Of a stretch of 64,000 bases of DNA, positions 35,301 through 45,834 are shown one piece after another (position 1 is the stretch's first letter; each line of letters begins with the position of its first letter). The DNA comes from Sialis fuliginosa (taxonomy: Eukaryota; Arthropoda; Insecta; Megaloptera; Sialidae): the NCBI GenBank assembly GCA_961205875.1, contig OY540815.1, positions 2,666,001 to 2,730,000 on the forward strand. Direction: 5' to 3'. The position numbers and the translations under genes were made by a program. The notes beneath the pieces were generated by a model. The model made no database searches. It saw nothing but the letters and a program-made list of their open reading frames with translations, and was not told where the DNA came from.

Positions 35301-38300
35301 TGTGTGCTATTTGAAAATATAGTTTCAGCAGATTTGATCTATATTTTTTTTACAGTTACTCGATATCCAAGCAAAAATTTTTTTTCAAATGGCATTGAAA
35401 GATTTAATCTTAAAAAAAAATTAAACCTTCGCCTTCGCAAAATTAAACATATATTTTTCCGCTTGTTTTAAAATCTTATATAATTCTTCAATTAATCAAA
35501 AAATTTAAATCTGCAAATTTCATAGTAAAGCAGATATTTCAATCGGGTTCCGGTCAATTTATCGTAAACAGTTTATCGTAAACAGTTTATCGTACAACAG
35601 TTTATCGTAAAACAATTTACCGAACGAACAATTTATCGTATGAACAATTTACCGTAAGAACAATTTATCGTAAAACAATTTATCGTAAGAACAATTTATC
35701 GTATGGACAATTTACCGTAAGAACAATTTATCGTAAAACAATTTATCGTAAGAACAATTTATCGTATGGACAATTTACCGTATGAACAATTTATCGTAAA
35801 ACAATTTATCGTAAAACAATTTATCGTAGAACAATTTATCGTAAAACAATTTATCGTAGAGCAATTTATCGTAAAACAATTTATCGTAAAACAATTTATC
35901 GTAAAACAGTTTATCGTAAAACAATTTATCGTAAAACAATTTATGTATTATTACTGTCACAGACTCCACTGGACTTTCTTATACGTATTAAGGTCAAATC
36001 TATTATGAAAATATTATATAATATATTATTATATAGAAACCTTGTTTTCTAATTTTATCAATTAAAAAAAATGTACAGATGCGTATTAAGTTAGATTTTA
36101 GGCCCAAATTATTAAAATAATAAATACACATTACATATAAATAATATATATAAACCTTATTTATTATTTAATCAATTAAAAAAAAATGTACAGAAGCGTA
36201 TTGAGTAATTATTGAGACCCGTGTATTAAACTAATTAATAAACTCACAACTCGCCCCCTGTCACAGATGGAGGGTTGTAACTGGTCTCATTGGATCCGGC
36301 GGGAAAAATACTATAGGATTCTAGGGAAGTGGGGGGCAAAATAACCCTCTATCTAGCACAGGAGTCGAGATATTTACGATTTTCTGTAATAAATACCATA
36401 AGTAGCGAAACAGAAAAATTCAATATTTACAATAAATACTGCATATAAACATAAGATATTATTATTTAATTTAATAGAATGAAATAAAAAGTTCAGGCAT
36501 GTATTAGGTGATATTTTAGGCCCGTATTGTTAAAACAACAAATACACATATGTATATAGAAACCTTGTTTATAATTTAGTCAGTTAAAAATAATTATACA
36601 GAAGCGTATTGAGTGATTTTTGAGGCCCGTGTATTAAACTAATTAAAAAACTCACAACTCGCCCCCTGTCACAGATGGAGGGTTGTAACTGGTCTCATTG
36701 GATCCGGCGGGAAAAATACTATAGGATTCTAGGGGAGTGGGGGGCAAAACAACCCTCTATCTAGCACAGGAGTCGAGATATTTACGATTTTCTGTAATGA
36801 ATACCATAAGTAGCGAAACAGAAAAATTCAATATTTACAATAAATACTGCATATAAACATAAGATATTATTATTTAATTTAATAGAATGAAATAAAAAGT
36901 TCAGGCATGTATTAAGTGATATTTTAGGCCCGTATTGTTAAAACAACAAATACACATATATTAAATAGAAACCTTGTTTATAATTTAGTCAATTAAAAAT
37001 AATTGTACAGAACCATATTGAGTGATTTTTGAGGCCCGTGTATTAAACTAATTAATAAACTCGCCTCTGTCACGTGATGAAAGAATGTAATATAACATTG
37101 TTTTACATTGAACTGTTTACCATAAATTGAACGCAAATCGATTAAATAATATTCAATGTTTCTAAATAGTAGGTATACGTGAATTTGTTATTTTAAGAAT
37201 ACAGGCCTATATTATCACTTGATATACATCAGTACATTTTTAAAATTTATTTAATTTAGTAATAATATCTAAGGTATATTATTATTGTGTAAGAGGTGGA
37301 TATTGATTTTGTTTCTTTTTCACTATTTATTCATAATAGAAAATCGTAATTAACACGTCACCTATACGAGTAAGGGGTTTGTTTTTAATTAGTTTAATAC
37401 ACGGGACTCAAAAATCACTCAATACGCTTCTGTACAATTATTTTTAATTGACTAAATTATAAACAAGGTTTCTATTTAATATACATATGTGTATTTGTTG
37501 TTTTAACAATACGGGCCTAAAATATCACTTAATACATGCCTGAACTTTTTATTTCATTCTATTAAATAAAATAATAATATCTTATGTTTATATGCAGTAT
37601 TTATTGTAAATATTGAATTTTTCTGTTTCGCTACTTATGGTATTCATTACAGAAAATCGTAAATATCTCGACTCCTGTGCTAGATAGAGGTTTGTTTTGC
37701 CCCCCATTCCCCTAGAATCCTATAGTATTTTTCCCGCCGGATCCAATGAGACCAGTTACAACCCTCCATCTGTGACAGGGGGCGAGTTGTGAGTTTTTTA
37801 ATTAGTTTAATACACGGGTCTCAATAATTACTCAATACGCTTCTGTACATTTGTTTTTAATTGATTAAATAATAAATAAGGTTTATATATATTATTTATA
37901 TGTAATGTGTATTTATTATTTTAATAATTTGGGCCTAAAATCTAACTTAATACGCATCTGTACATTTTTTTTAATTGATAAAATTAGAAAACAAGGTTTC
38001 TATATAATAATATATTATATAATATTTTCATAATTGATTTGACCTTAATACGTATAAGAAAGTCCAGTGGAGTCTGTGACAATAATAATACATAAATTGT
38101 TTTACGATAAATTGTTTTACGATAAATTGCTATACGATAAATTGCTTTACGATAAATTGTTTTACGATAAATTGTTCTACGATAAATTGTTTTACGATAA
38201 ATTGTTCATACGGTAAATTGTCCATACGATAAATTGTTCTTACGATAAATTGTTTTACGATAAATTGTTCTTACGGTAAATTGTCCATACGATAAATTGT

Positions 38301-38694
38301 TTTTACGATAAATTGTTTTACGATAAATTGTTCTTACGGTAAATTGTTCATACGATAAATTGTTCGTTCGGTAAATTGTTTTACGATGAACTGTTTACGA
38401 TAAACTGTTTACGATAAACTGTTTTACGATAAACTGTTTACGATAAATTGACCGCAAATCATTTCAATCTTTGAAATGCATTTCAAACAGCCTAATTCCG
38501 ATAATTTGTAACAAAGTTAAGTAAGTTTACGTTAATTGATTATTTATCTTCAGGTAAAACGTATTGCACCCGAATTCTACGACAACCTCCCGCAACACAA
38601 CTCTTGGACGAAGGTCCTGTACGACTTTGTTACAGACCCCGACATTGGCCCGTATGCTCGTGTCAAGAGGAAGCACAAGGGCTTGAAATCTTAG
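29295..38694 (+). CDS. ifc: Sphingolipid delta(4)-desaturase DES1
   Basis: Endoplasmic-reticulum membrane di-iron enzyme that converts dihydroceramide to ceramide (DEGS1; infertile crescent in Drosophila). Five exons join in frame: 29295-29376, 29437-29753, 30071-30284, 34411-34622 and 38554-38694, giving 321 residues, the usual family length. The iron-binding histidine boxes are HEISH (89-93), HLEHH (128-132) and HNEHH (259-263). The start [12 protein letters not shown] has the glycine-2 typical of the N-myristoylated family. Hydrophobic segments at about 46-62 and 67-86 precede box 1, and a further group precedes box 3. All borders are GT-AG with consistent phases. Introns 3 and 4 (about 4.1 and 3.9 kb) are swollen by transposons, while introns 1 and 2 are 60 and 317 bp. 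No damage to the coding sequence is visible. Confidence 0.96.
29437..29753 (+). CDS. ifc: DES1 exon 2
   Basis: Carries the first two histidine boxes and the membrane segments between them. It ends with the arginine codon after HLEHH, before GTAAGG. Confidence 0.95.
30071..30284 (+). CDS. ifc: DES1 exon 3
   Basis: Begins [12 protein letters not shown] after a TTTTTTCAG acceptor and ends WYYLG before GTAAGT. It contains the conserved [10 protein letters not shown] segment. Confidence 0.95.
30425..30699 (+). pseudogene. LINE reverse-transcriptase C-terminal fragment
   Basis: Two overlapping frames resemble the extreme C-terminus of non-LTR (CR1/jockey-type) reverse transcriptases. The first is [13 protein letters not shown] (about 30475-30520). 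After a frameshift near 30582 come [15 protein letters not shown] and a KEFYSKC tail with a TAA at 30697. 5' truncated, in DES1 intron 3; the hAT element at 30701 inserted right at its end. Confidence 0.55.
31078..31725. mobile_element. Nested palindromic MITE (GTATATACTAGGGTG)
   Basis: The inverted ends are GTATATACTAGGGTGTTTTT and the complement, with arms of more than 200 bp that include CCCATTTGATTAACATGGG. Lies wholly within the hAT element 30701-32272, so it arrived later. Confidence 0.75.
31777..31843. repeat. Near-perfect 33-bp hairpin
   Basis: Two 33-bp arms are separated by a single base and differ at only one position (a potential G-U pair). Half-site core: AACAGTATTGTTCC...ACACAAC. 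Lies in the hAT element. It could be a small MITE or a recombination product; no function is shown. Confidence 0.7.
32476..33670. mobile_element. Palindromic element (TATACCGGGTGTTCC), copy 1
   Basis: The ends are TATACCGGGTGTTCCAGACC and the complement, with arms of about 550 bp forming a near-complete palindrome around 33060. Partial extra ends lie on both sides: a right-end fragment at about 32330-32475 and a tandem end at 33671-33750. No transposase; the TA at both ends suggests a Tc1/mariner-like target. In DES1 intron 3. Confidence 0.75.
33751..34410. other. Rest of DES1 intron 3
   Basis: AT-rich intron sequence with two weak direct repeats (TAGAGAACGTTGTTATCTATAA and TAGAAAATATTATTATCTAT types). 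It ends at the exon 4 acceptor. Confidence 0.4.
34411..34622 (+). CDS. ifc: DES1 exon 4
   Basis: Carries the third histidine box ([10 protein letters not shown]) and [10 protein letters not shown]. It begins after TTGCAG and ends LPE before GTTAGT. GC-richer than the surrounding introns. Confidence 0.95.
35545..38460. mobile_element. Mutator-like foldback element in DES1 intron 4, 2916 bp
   Basis: It is flanked by an exact 9-bp duplication ATTTCAATC (35536-35544, 38461-38469), the size typical of Mutator-like elements. The termini (GGGTTCCGGTCAATTTATCG and the complement of GATTTGCGGTCAATTTATCG) match at 17 of 20 positions. Each outer arm consists of 15-16 bp units CAATTTATCGTAAAA in about 20-25 copies (35554-35945 and 38095-38450). 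Inner arms of several hundred bp follow in opposite orientation. The left arm includes a 408-bp tandem duplication (36243 and 36651). The loop is around 37070-37330. No transposase. Short ORFs in the arms are repeat artefacts. Confidence 0.85.
38554..38694 (+). CDS. ifc: DES1 exon 5
   Basis: C-terminal 46 codons ([10 protein letters not shown] to KGLKS) and a TAG stop, after a TCTTCAG acceptor. The 3' flank to 39189 is AT-rich with no clean AATAAA seen. Confidence 0.94.
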   Translation, partial: VKRIAPEFYDNLPQHNSWTKVLYDFVTDPDIGPYARVKRKHKGLKS

Positions 38695-39189
38695 ATAGAT
38701 TAGTTAATATAAAAAATATACCCAAAACAATTAATATGATTCAAAAACTAATCTGATTTGTAGTTACCGAGTTCTATGTTGCTTTAATTGTTTTGGATTT
38801 TGTAATGATAACCAAATATACAATGTTCTCAAATAATATCACCTGTGACTTGTAGCTATTTTTTAAACATGCGCTTTATGTATATATAAGTATATATTTG
38901 TACTCGTGTGATTCAGCTTATTTTATATCTGGAAGGAAAATGGTCGGATTTCAACTCTTTTTTTGATGACGAATTTAAATGGGAGTGATGTTTTGAGTAA
39001 AGCTAATATTCAATATCGACAAACAATTTAATCCGTAACTTGATGTCGGCCATTTTATATCAAATGTCATTTTCTCCATAGGGGTAAAATTTTCATAATC
39101 TAACAATGTGTGTAATTGAATATTCACGCATTTGAATGTATCTTTTAAAGCGAAAAATGAAAAATTACATGAAAAATATAGTTTATATA

Positions 39190-39326
39190 CAGAGCTGTGC
39201 AGTACTCGAGTACAAGTACTTAAGTACTTTTTTTGAGTAATTGTACTTGTACTTAAGTACAATTTTTGGTAAAAGTAATTGTACTTGTACTTAAGTACAT
39301 TTTTTTTGTACTTATGCACAGCTCTG
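39190..39326. mobile_element. hAT-type MITE (CAGAGCTGTGCA), 137 bp
   Basis: The perfect inverted ends are CAGAGCTGTGCA / TGCACAGCTCTG, with an exact 8-bp duplication TTTATATA (39182-39189, 39327-39334). The interior is repeats of GTACTTAAGTAC. Confidence 0.9.
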
Positions 39327-39912
39327 TTTATATAGTTATGATTTTAGTTGTATAGAAAATAACGTGAAAAGTTTAAATTTACACCTGAATTGTTGAATGT
39401 TGTTACTGAAAACTACCAAATGAAATGGACAAAAAGAACAATATACATGGTGTTTCATAATTGAATGTCAATATTGAATCTGTGCATGATTTTAAGACAA
39501 AAAGTTATAAATTATAGTTGTGTTCTACTTACTTTGAGAAGATATCCAAACAACTTATTCAAAAATGGGTCCAAATCTGTAAATGAATCTAAATTATTTA
39601 ATGTTTCAAGTGATGTAGAAAGTTACTGTCAAAATTTCAAACTGTGTTGAGGTAATGTATTCGCTTGATTTTCTGGGAAAAAAATACGTTGAACCAAATA
39701 TAAAATTCAAAATTTTTTACTAATATTTTATTGTTCAAATTAAATTATTTAAACACAACACTTTAACAGATAGATTCAAATGCGTAAATATCCAATCATG
39801 CACAGTCACGATCTAGCTCTACCGTGAATTTATCACTGGTTGTGAAAATATCGCATCCGTGGGTAAAATTACAGTTACTGAAATGATAAAACTACTTGTT
39901 ACTGAACCAACA
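39327..39912. other. AT-rich intergenic stretch
   Basis: Nothing recognised; the short plus-strand ORF at 39465-39650 has no family resemblance. Confidence 0.4.
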
Positions 39913-40655
39913 ATATACAGGGTGGGGCATTTAAAGTGTTACAGATTTTTCTCAAAAAATGTTTAAACCAAAAAATCGAATTATAATATTTATTTGTTAT
40001 TTTAACGTGGCCTTCAAGGTTATTTGAAGGTCAACATCATTTTTTAAATAGAAACTTATAGTTTTTATTTAGTCATCTTATCTTATTCTATGTGAAAATA
40101 CACAAATCTTTCATTGAAAACTTTTTTTTGAACAACCTAAGTTTTCCGAGATATCTAACAAAATAATTTGAGGTTTTGGATTTTCAAGAATTTTTTACTC
40201 AGAAACCATCAACTTTAGAAAAAAAGTACAAAACACAAAAAATGTTTATTTTAATCTAATTAAACTTGGAGAATTATTTAAAAATTTTTAGAACTTTCTA
40301 TTTATTTTATTTAAGCAAAAACAAAAAAAAAATAGTAAATACCAAAATAAACATTTTTTGTATCTTGTACCTTTTCTCTAGAGTTGATGATTTCTAAATA
40401 AAAAATTCTTGAATGTTTAAAATATCAAAATTATTTTTCTAGAAAAAGATTCCAGTTTTTCACGTCGAATAAGATTATTAAATGAAAACTATACGTTCCT
40501 ATTTAAAAAAATGATGTTGATCTTCAAATATCCTTGAAGGCCACGCTAAAATAACAAATAAATTAACTCCCTCACAGTCAAAGATTTTTTTGGTTTAAAC
40601 ATTTTTTCCAAATATGCGATAGTTCTGTAACATTTTAAATGCTCCACCCGTATAT
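39913..40655. mobile_element. Palindromic MITE (TATACAGGGTGG ends)
   Basis: The ends are TATACAGGGTGGGGCATTTA and the diverged complement of TTTAAATGCTCCACCCGTATA. Long arms are inverted, for example TGGCCTTCAAGGTTATTTGA at about 40010 and its complement at about 40535. The TA target resembles Tc1/mariner. No ORF. Confidence 0.72.
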
Positions 40656-40944
40656 TGTTTAATTTACCAAACTATTTTTAAGTTACGATAAAATCTAAAC
40701 CAGTAGTCCTACAATGATTAAATAATTATCTTAACTCAAAACCTACCTCGTAGATTGTTTATTTTATACAACGTTTAAAACACGATTGTGTCTTTTCTTC
40801 AGAAATGAAGATTTACTAAATAAAATGTGTAATATAATGTGCTAAAATAAAAAATACTTGAATATAAATATTGTTACTCATTACAGTTATGTTATATAAT
40901 AAATGTTCTATTATTCTATATATAGTATTGATTATTGATGGAAT

Positions 40945-41129
40945 AAGGGCCGTAACTACCATGAGGCCCCCGCAGCAGCATAAAAATTTGGGTTAGCAAG
41001 ATTAAGGAACAAAAAAACAATCATTAAAATTAGTAACAAGCAAAAATAGTCTTCAATTTTTGTTGCATATAGCGAGGGCCCTTGTTCACTTGCTGCCCCA
41101 GGGCCCCAGAGCCTCTAGTTACAGCCCTA
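40945..41129. mobile_element. hAT-type MITE (GGGCCGTAACTA), 185 bp
   Basis: The imperfect inverted ends (AAGGGCCGTAACTACCATGA / GCCTCTAGTTACAGCCCTA) lie between exact 8-bp duplications GATGGAAT (40937-40944, 41130-41137). Confidence 0.85.
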
Positions 41130-41976
41130 GATGGAATTAACCTGTACAGCGCAGTGAGCAATATTAATAATAGGGTTTTTTTTTATAATACACGACATTT
41201 TTATTATTATTTATTATTTGATTCCATCATATTTTCTTAGATATCTGGAAATTGTATGACTTAAAAGTAAATAAATATATTTTATTTTTATATATCGGAA
41301 AATATTTATTTTGTTATAAATATAATGGAGAAGTATTTAGAAAATTGAGATTTGTTTCAGAGAGGCTTCGGGATGAAATTTAATTATTTGATCAATTTGG
41401 AATATTTTTTTATAAAATTTATGGAATATGTTCCTTAAACTATTTACTATAGATACCCCAAAACTTATTTGTTTCTATCGAACAGTTGCACCACAATATT
41501 TTTGTATAAAATAGTTAGAAAATTTAATTTTAAAAAAATCGTTTCGGAAAAAAATTGAATAACTCTGCCAATTTGGAATATTTTTTGGTAAATCTTTTGG
41601 AAATGGTTCTTAAAATTGTGTACTAGAAATACCCAATTTCAAGTAAACAGTTACGCCACAATATATGTATATGTATTTTTTTTTCCATAAAATAGTCAAA
41701 CAGAAAACAAGTAAAAGTCGGTTAAAATAAATGTTTTTATTAATTGTATATAACATATTATTCATTACATAACCAGCCATACATTACAATATATGCTAAG
41801 AATTACCATAAATTACAGGATCAAAAGTAAAATTTTTGACTAGAAGCGCGTATGTAACCAAAAGTGTGCAAGTCATTTATAGTAAATATATTCTCAACCA
41901 TCTGTTTTCCTGGTAGATCTGTTTTTAATTGATAGAAGGCACACAAAAAGTTAAAAAAGACTTACATTATAAATAT
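41130..41976. other. AT-rich stretch with a degraded direct repeat
   Basis: CAATTTGGAATATTTTTT and a downstream CAGTTRCRCCACAATAT segment occur twice, about 180 bp apart (about 41392-41500 and 41568-41660). No gene was recognised. Confidence 0.4.
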
Positions 41977-42018
41977 ACTTAAACTAAAATATACACCTTA
42001 ACCACAAAAAACCAATGT

Positions 42019-42065
42019 CACTCGACACGTGTTTCAACTTCACAGAAGTCCTCATCAGGAGCCTA
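42019..42065 (-). ncRNA. Hammerhead ribozyme motif (left repeat, inverted)
   Basis: On the minus strand the same core reads CTGATGAG, GACTTC-TGT-GAAGTT, GAAAC, then ACGTGTC and GAGTGACA. Stem II is kept, with one G-U pair, although the loop differs from the right copy. Confidence 0.6.
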
Positions 42066-42102
42066 ACAGTTCCAGACTGATACAGTCTTGGTCAAACCTA
42101 AA

Positions 42103-42441
42103 ATTAACTGCTTAAATTGCGACAAAAGTTACATAGGACAAACTAGGAGATCAATAAACATTAGATTTAAAGAGCACATGGCTCACCTAAAATACAACCG
42201 GGTTGATAAATCCAGCGTAGCTCATCATATGACTACATTAAATCACACTACAGACATAAGTAATTTAAAACTTATTAAAGCATGCAGTAATAACAATCAA
42301 TTGGACGCAGCAGAAAGCTTAGAAATCTTGAGGGATAAGACTAGGATTTTTAATAGTGGTACCGGACCTATCCCAGCTTCAGTCCTTCTAGACCTTGCAG
42401 TCGATTGGTCAGAATCATTGAAGCGGGATAAGCCCTTTTAG
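42103..42441 (+). pseudogene. Penelope-like GIY-YIG endonuclease fragment
   Basis: Open frame of about 110 codons, with CLNCDKSYIGQTRRSINIRF at the start: a CxxC pair, the YIG half of GIY-YIG and the conserved arginine, then KEHM, AHHM and a C-terminal acidic AAESLEIL segment. This is the C-terminal nuclease domain that nicks target DNA in Penelope-like elements. The GIY half and the reverse transcriptase are missing because the inverted terminal repeat adjoins directly. It ends in TAG ten bases before the right repeat. The ORF itself is not interrupted, which suggests a fairly young insertion. Confidence 0.75.
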
Positions 42442-42487
42442 TATAAATATTAGGTTTGACCAAGACTGTATCAGTCTGGAACTGTTA

Positions 42488-42533
42488 GGCTCCTGATGAG
42501 GACTTCTTATGAAGTCGAAACACGTGTCGAGTG
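42488..42533 (+). ncRNA. Hammerhead ribozyme motif (right repeat)
   Basis: The core CTGATGAG (42493-42500) is followed by stem II GACTTC-TTAT-GAAGTC, then CGAAAC, a very short stem III (ACACGTGT) and a TC cleavage context. GCTC before the core can pair with GAGT after it as stem I. The order matches the type I minimal hammerheads described in Penelope-like elements. Confidence 0.65.
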
Positions 42534-42575
42534 ACATTGGTTTTTTGTGGTTAAGGTGTATATTTTAGTTTAAGT

Positions 42576-43049
42576 GACTAGAAACCACAGTTTCTCCGTT
42601 TTTCCAGTAGTATTATAAATATAATTTGTAAAAGTTGGCCATTATATAATTTAATTAAATATAGAAAACAAATAAATATATATTTTACTCATTGTTACAA
42701 TGTGTAATAAAGTATTAACAAATTTTTATCCTTTTGTTTACTTCACAGATCCTCAAAGTATTTCTCATCTCTCCATTTTCCACGAAACAATTAATTTTTT
42801 ATTTTTAAATGAAAACAAAATACTACTGACGTATAAATAAATTAAAAGATTTAACAATTTCTGAAAGAAAATCAATTGTTTTCATTGGATATAAACGAGA
42901 TAAATGGAACATAAACTGTAGATAATATCATATATTAAATATTAATCATAGATTATTATATGATAATACACTCACGGAAAAAATTAAGGGACCACTTTTA
43001 TTTTTCGAAAAAATTGCTCATTTTCAATGTAATGCTGATAGGTCAAATA
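42576..43049. other. AT-rich intergenic stretch
   Basis: At 42969-42996 the sequence ACACTCACGGAAAAAATTAA resembles a Tc1-type terminus and recurs near 62249, but no matching second end was found. Otherwise nothing was recognised. Confidence 0.35.
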
Positions 43050-45640
43050 TGATCCGTTTTTTACTTATAGGATATGAAAATTGAAGGAAATTTTATCATC
43101 TTTTCGAATTTAGGGGTATTTTTGTGTTATTAAACTTATTTTTGTGACCAAATCGCGGTTTAATAAAAAATAAAAAAATTGATTTTTTTTTTGCAATTTT
43201 GAAAGATGCCCACGCTTTTTCAAATTAGTTTTATAATTTTTTGGTGTCGCGATATTCGAGTTTGAATGAAAAAAGTAACAAAAAGTTTTAAACGACCATA
43301 AAGGGCCTAATGTTGGTCGCACAGAAAAGAAAAAAAAAGAATATTAAAGCTTAAATAATCACCTATTGTCTAGTAGCATTTAAAAATAATTTATTTTAAC
43401 ATAACCCTTCAAATACGAAAAACAAAACAATATTCGAATTTAAATAATCCTGTAAAAATAACCTTTTTTTTAATCATAGACCTAATGTTTAAAATGTATC
43501 CAGAAATTAAGTTCTATCAAAGAATATGAAAGTTAGACTTATTACCTTCTATGTGAACAAAGATTCCAGTAAAAATCTTTTAATTTGGCTGAGAAATTGC
43601 ATTTTGAATTTTTTGTATACATTTAGGACTTGACCGTACTGTTTATAACAAGTTTTTCTTTGGGATTTTTGTTAAAGTATATTCATAACTTTTTTCAGAT
43701 GTTTTATATCAATATTGTGGGATCAAGTTTAATTTTAATAGGGTACTTTTCATTCAAACTTGAATATCTCGGCATCAAAAAATGTGACAATCATTTTAAA
43801 AAAAAGCATTTCGAAGCTGAGAAAATTTACTAAATGTTGAATATCATGGAATTTTGAAAAAAAAAATCATACATCTCCGTGTGAAATTTCCATAATTGCA
43901 AAAAAATTCAATTTTCCAATTTTTAGTCAACTGCGTGTGGTCATGAAAAAACGTTCAACAACATATGAAAGACTCTTGATTTCGACAGTTAAAATAATTT
44001 TCATTGAATTTTCACCGCTTATTCGTTCAAAGTAACTGAATTTTTTTTGTCCGCACGTAGTGGACTAAAAAAAATTAATTATTTATTTGCAGTTATAGAA
44101 ATTTCACACGGAGATGTATGATTTTTTTTTTCAAAATTCCATGATATTCAACATTTAGTAAATTTTCTCAGCTTCGAAATGCTTTTTTTAAAATGATTGT
44201 CACATTTTTTGATGCCGAGATATTCAAGTTTGAATGAAAAGTACCCTATTAAAATTAAACTTGATCCCACAATATTTGTTAAAGTATATTCATAATTTTT
44301 TTCAGATGTTTTATATCAATATAAAAAAATCAAGAGTCTTTCATATGTTGTTGAACGTTTTTTCATGACCACACGCAGTTGACTAAAAATTGGAAAATTG
44401 AATTTTTTTGCAATTATGGAAATTTCACACGGAGATGTATGATTTTTTTTCAAAATTCCATGATATTCATCATTTAGTAAATTTTCTCAGCTTCAAAATG
44501 CTTTTTTTAAAATGATTGTCACATTTTTTGATGCCGAGATATTCAAGTTTGAATGAAAAAGTACCTTATTAAAAATAAACTTGATCCCACAATATTGATA
44601 TAAAACATCTGAAAAAAATTATGAATATTCTTTAACTAAAAATTGGAAAATTGAATTTTTTTGCAATTATGGAAATTTCACACGGAGATGTATGATTTTT
44701 TTTCAAAATTCCATGATATTCATCATTTAGTAAATTTTCTCAGCTTCAAAATGCTTTTTTTAAAATGATTGTCACATTTTTTGATGCCGAGATATTCAAG
44801 TTTGAATGAAAAAGTACCTTATTAAAAATAAACTTGATCCCACAATATTGATATAAAACATCTGAAAAAAATTATGAATATTCTTTAACAAGAAAGAAAA
44901 ACTTTTTCCCTCTTACAATTTTTCTCAAAAATTGATTGTTTTTCGAAAAAAAAATCACAAATAAAAACTTGTTATAAAAAGTACGGTCAAGTCCTAAACG
45001 TATACAAAAAATTCAAAATGCAATTTCTCAGCCAAATTAAAAGATTTTTACTGGAATCTTTGTTCACATAGAAGGTAATAAAGTCTAACTTTCATATTCT
45101 TTGATAGAACTTAATTTCTGGATACATTTTAAACATTAGGTCTATGATTAAAAAAAGGTTATTTTTACAGGATTATTTAAATTCGAACATTGTTTTGTTT
45201 TTCGTATTTGAAGGGTTATGTTAAAATAAATTATTTTTAAATGCTACTAGACAATAGGTGATTATTTAAGCTTTAATATTCTTTTTTTTTTCTTTTCTGT
45301 GCGACCAACATTAGGCCCTTTATGGTCGTTTAAAACTTTTTGGTACTTTTTTCATTCAAACTCGAATATCGCGACACCAAAAAATTATAAAACTAATTTG
45401 AAAAAGCGTTTTAAAGCTGAAAAAATTTCCTACAAAATGGTTATCTTGAAATTTTAGAAAAAAAATTTAACATCCCCGTGGGCATCTTTCAAAATTGCAA
45501 AAAAAAATCAATTTTTTTATTTTTTATTAAACCGCGATTTGGTCACAAAAATAAGTTTAATAACACAAAAATACCCCTAAATTCGAAAAGATGATAAAAT
45601 TTCCTTCAATTTTCATATCCTATAAGTAAAAAACGGATCA
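43050..45640. mobile_element. 2.6-kb foldback element with internal tandem repeats
   Basis: The ends are TGATCCGTTTTTTACTTATA and the complement (45621-45640). Arms of about 1 kb are inverted, for example ACCTAATGTTTAAAATGTAT near 43485 and its complement near 45125. The centre has several copies, in both orientations, of a block with CACACGGAGATGTATGATTT and TTTTTTGATGCCGAGATATT. The left arm lacks about 80 bp present in the right arm near 45410-45490. No transposase; short ORFs are repeat-derived. Confidence 0.72.
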
Positions 45641-45834
45641 GAAAATCTTAAGACTTTTGCAATTGTACCATGGATAACCCCTGTCACGGACAACCAAAAT
45701 CGGAGCAAATTAGGGTATTATTCTACAACATTTTTTAACATATCCTGTAAGTTTTAAAACTGTACGCAAAAATAATCGGTTCTAGCCTCCACAGCCCAGA
45801 GAAAAATTAGTGTAACCAAAATTGTACGGTACGA

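Larger units (their letters stand above)
41977..42575 (+). mobile_element. 5'-truncated Penelope-like retroelement with inverted terminal repeats
   Basis: Repeats of about 124 bp at 41977-42100 and 42451-42575 are inverted copies (ACTTAAACTAAAATATACAC ... GTTTGACCAAGACTG). Between them lies only the endonuclease end of the Penelope reverse-transcriptase protein. Penelope-like elements are known for inverted or tandem terminal repeats and for hammerhead ribozymes in them; both are visible here. Confidence 0.78.

Noticed and set aside
35766-36008. 80-codon ORF (and a 64-codon antisense ORF) with repeated KQFIV / DKLFY
   Set aside because: Translation of the 15-16 bp CAATTTATCGTAAAA units of the foldback arm; the periodicity is that of the DNA repeat, not of a protein.
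35554-38450. Regularly spaced short repeats, CRISPR-like at first sight
   Set aside because: There are no unique spacers, the arrays are opposed, and the sequence is eukaryotic and bounded by a 9-bp transposon duplication.
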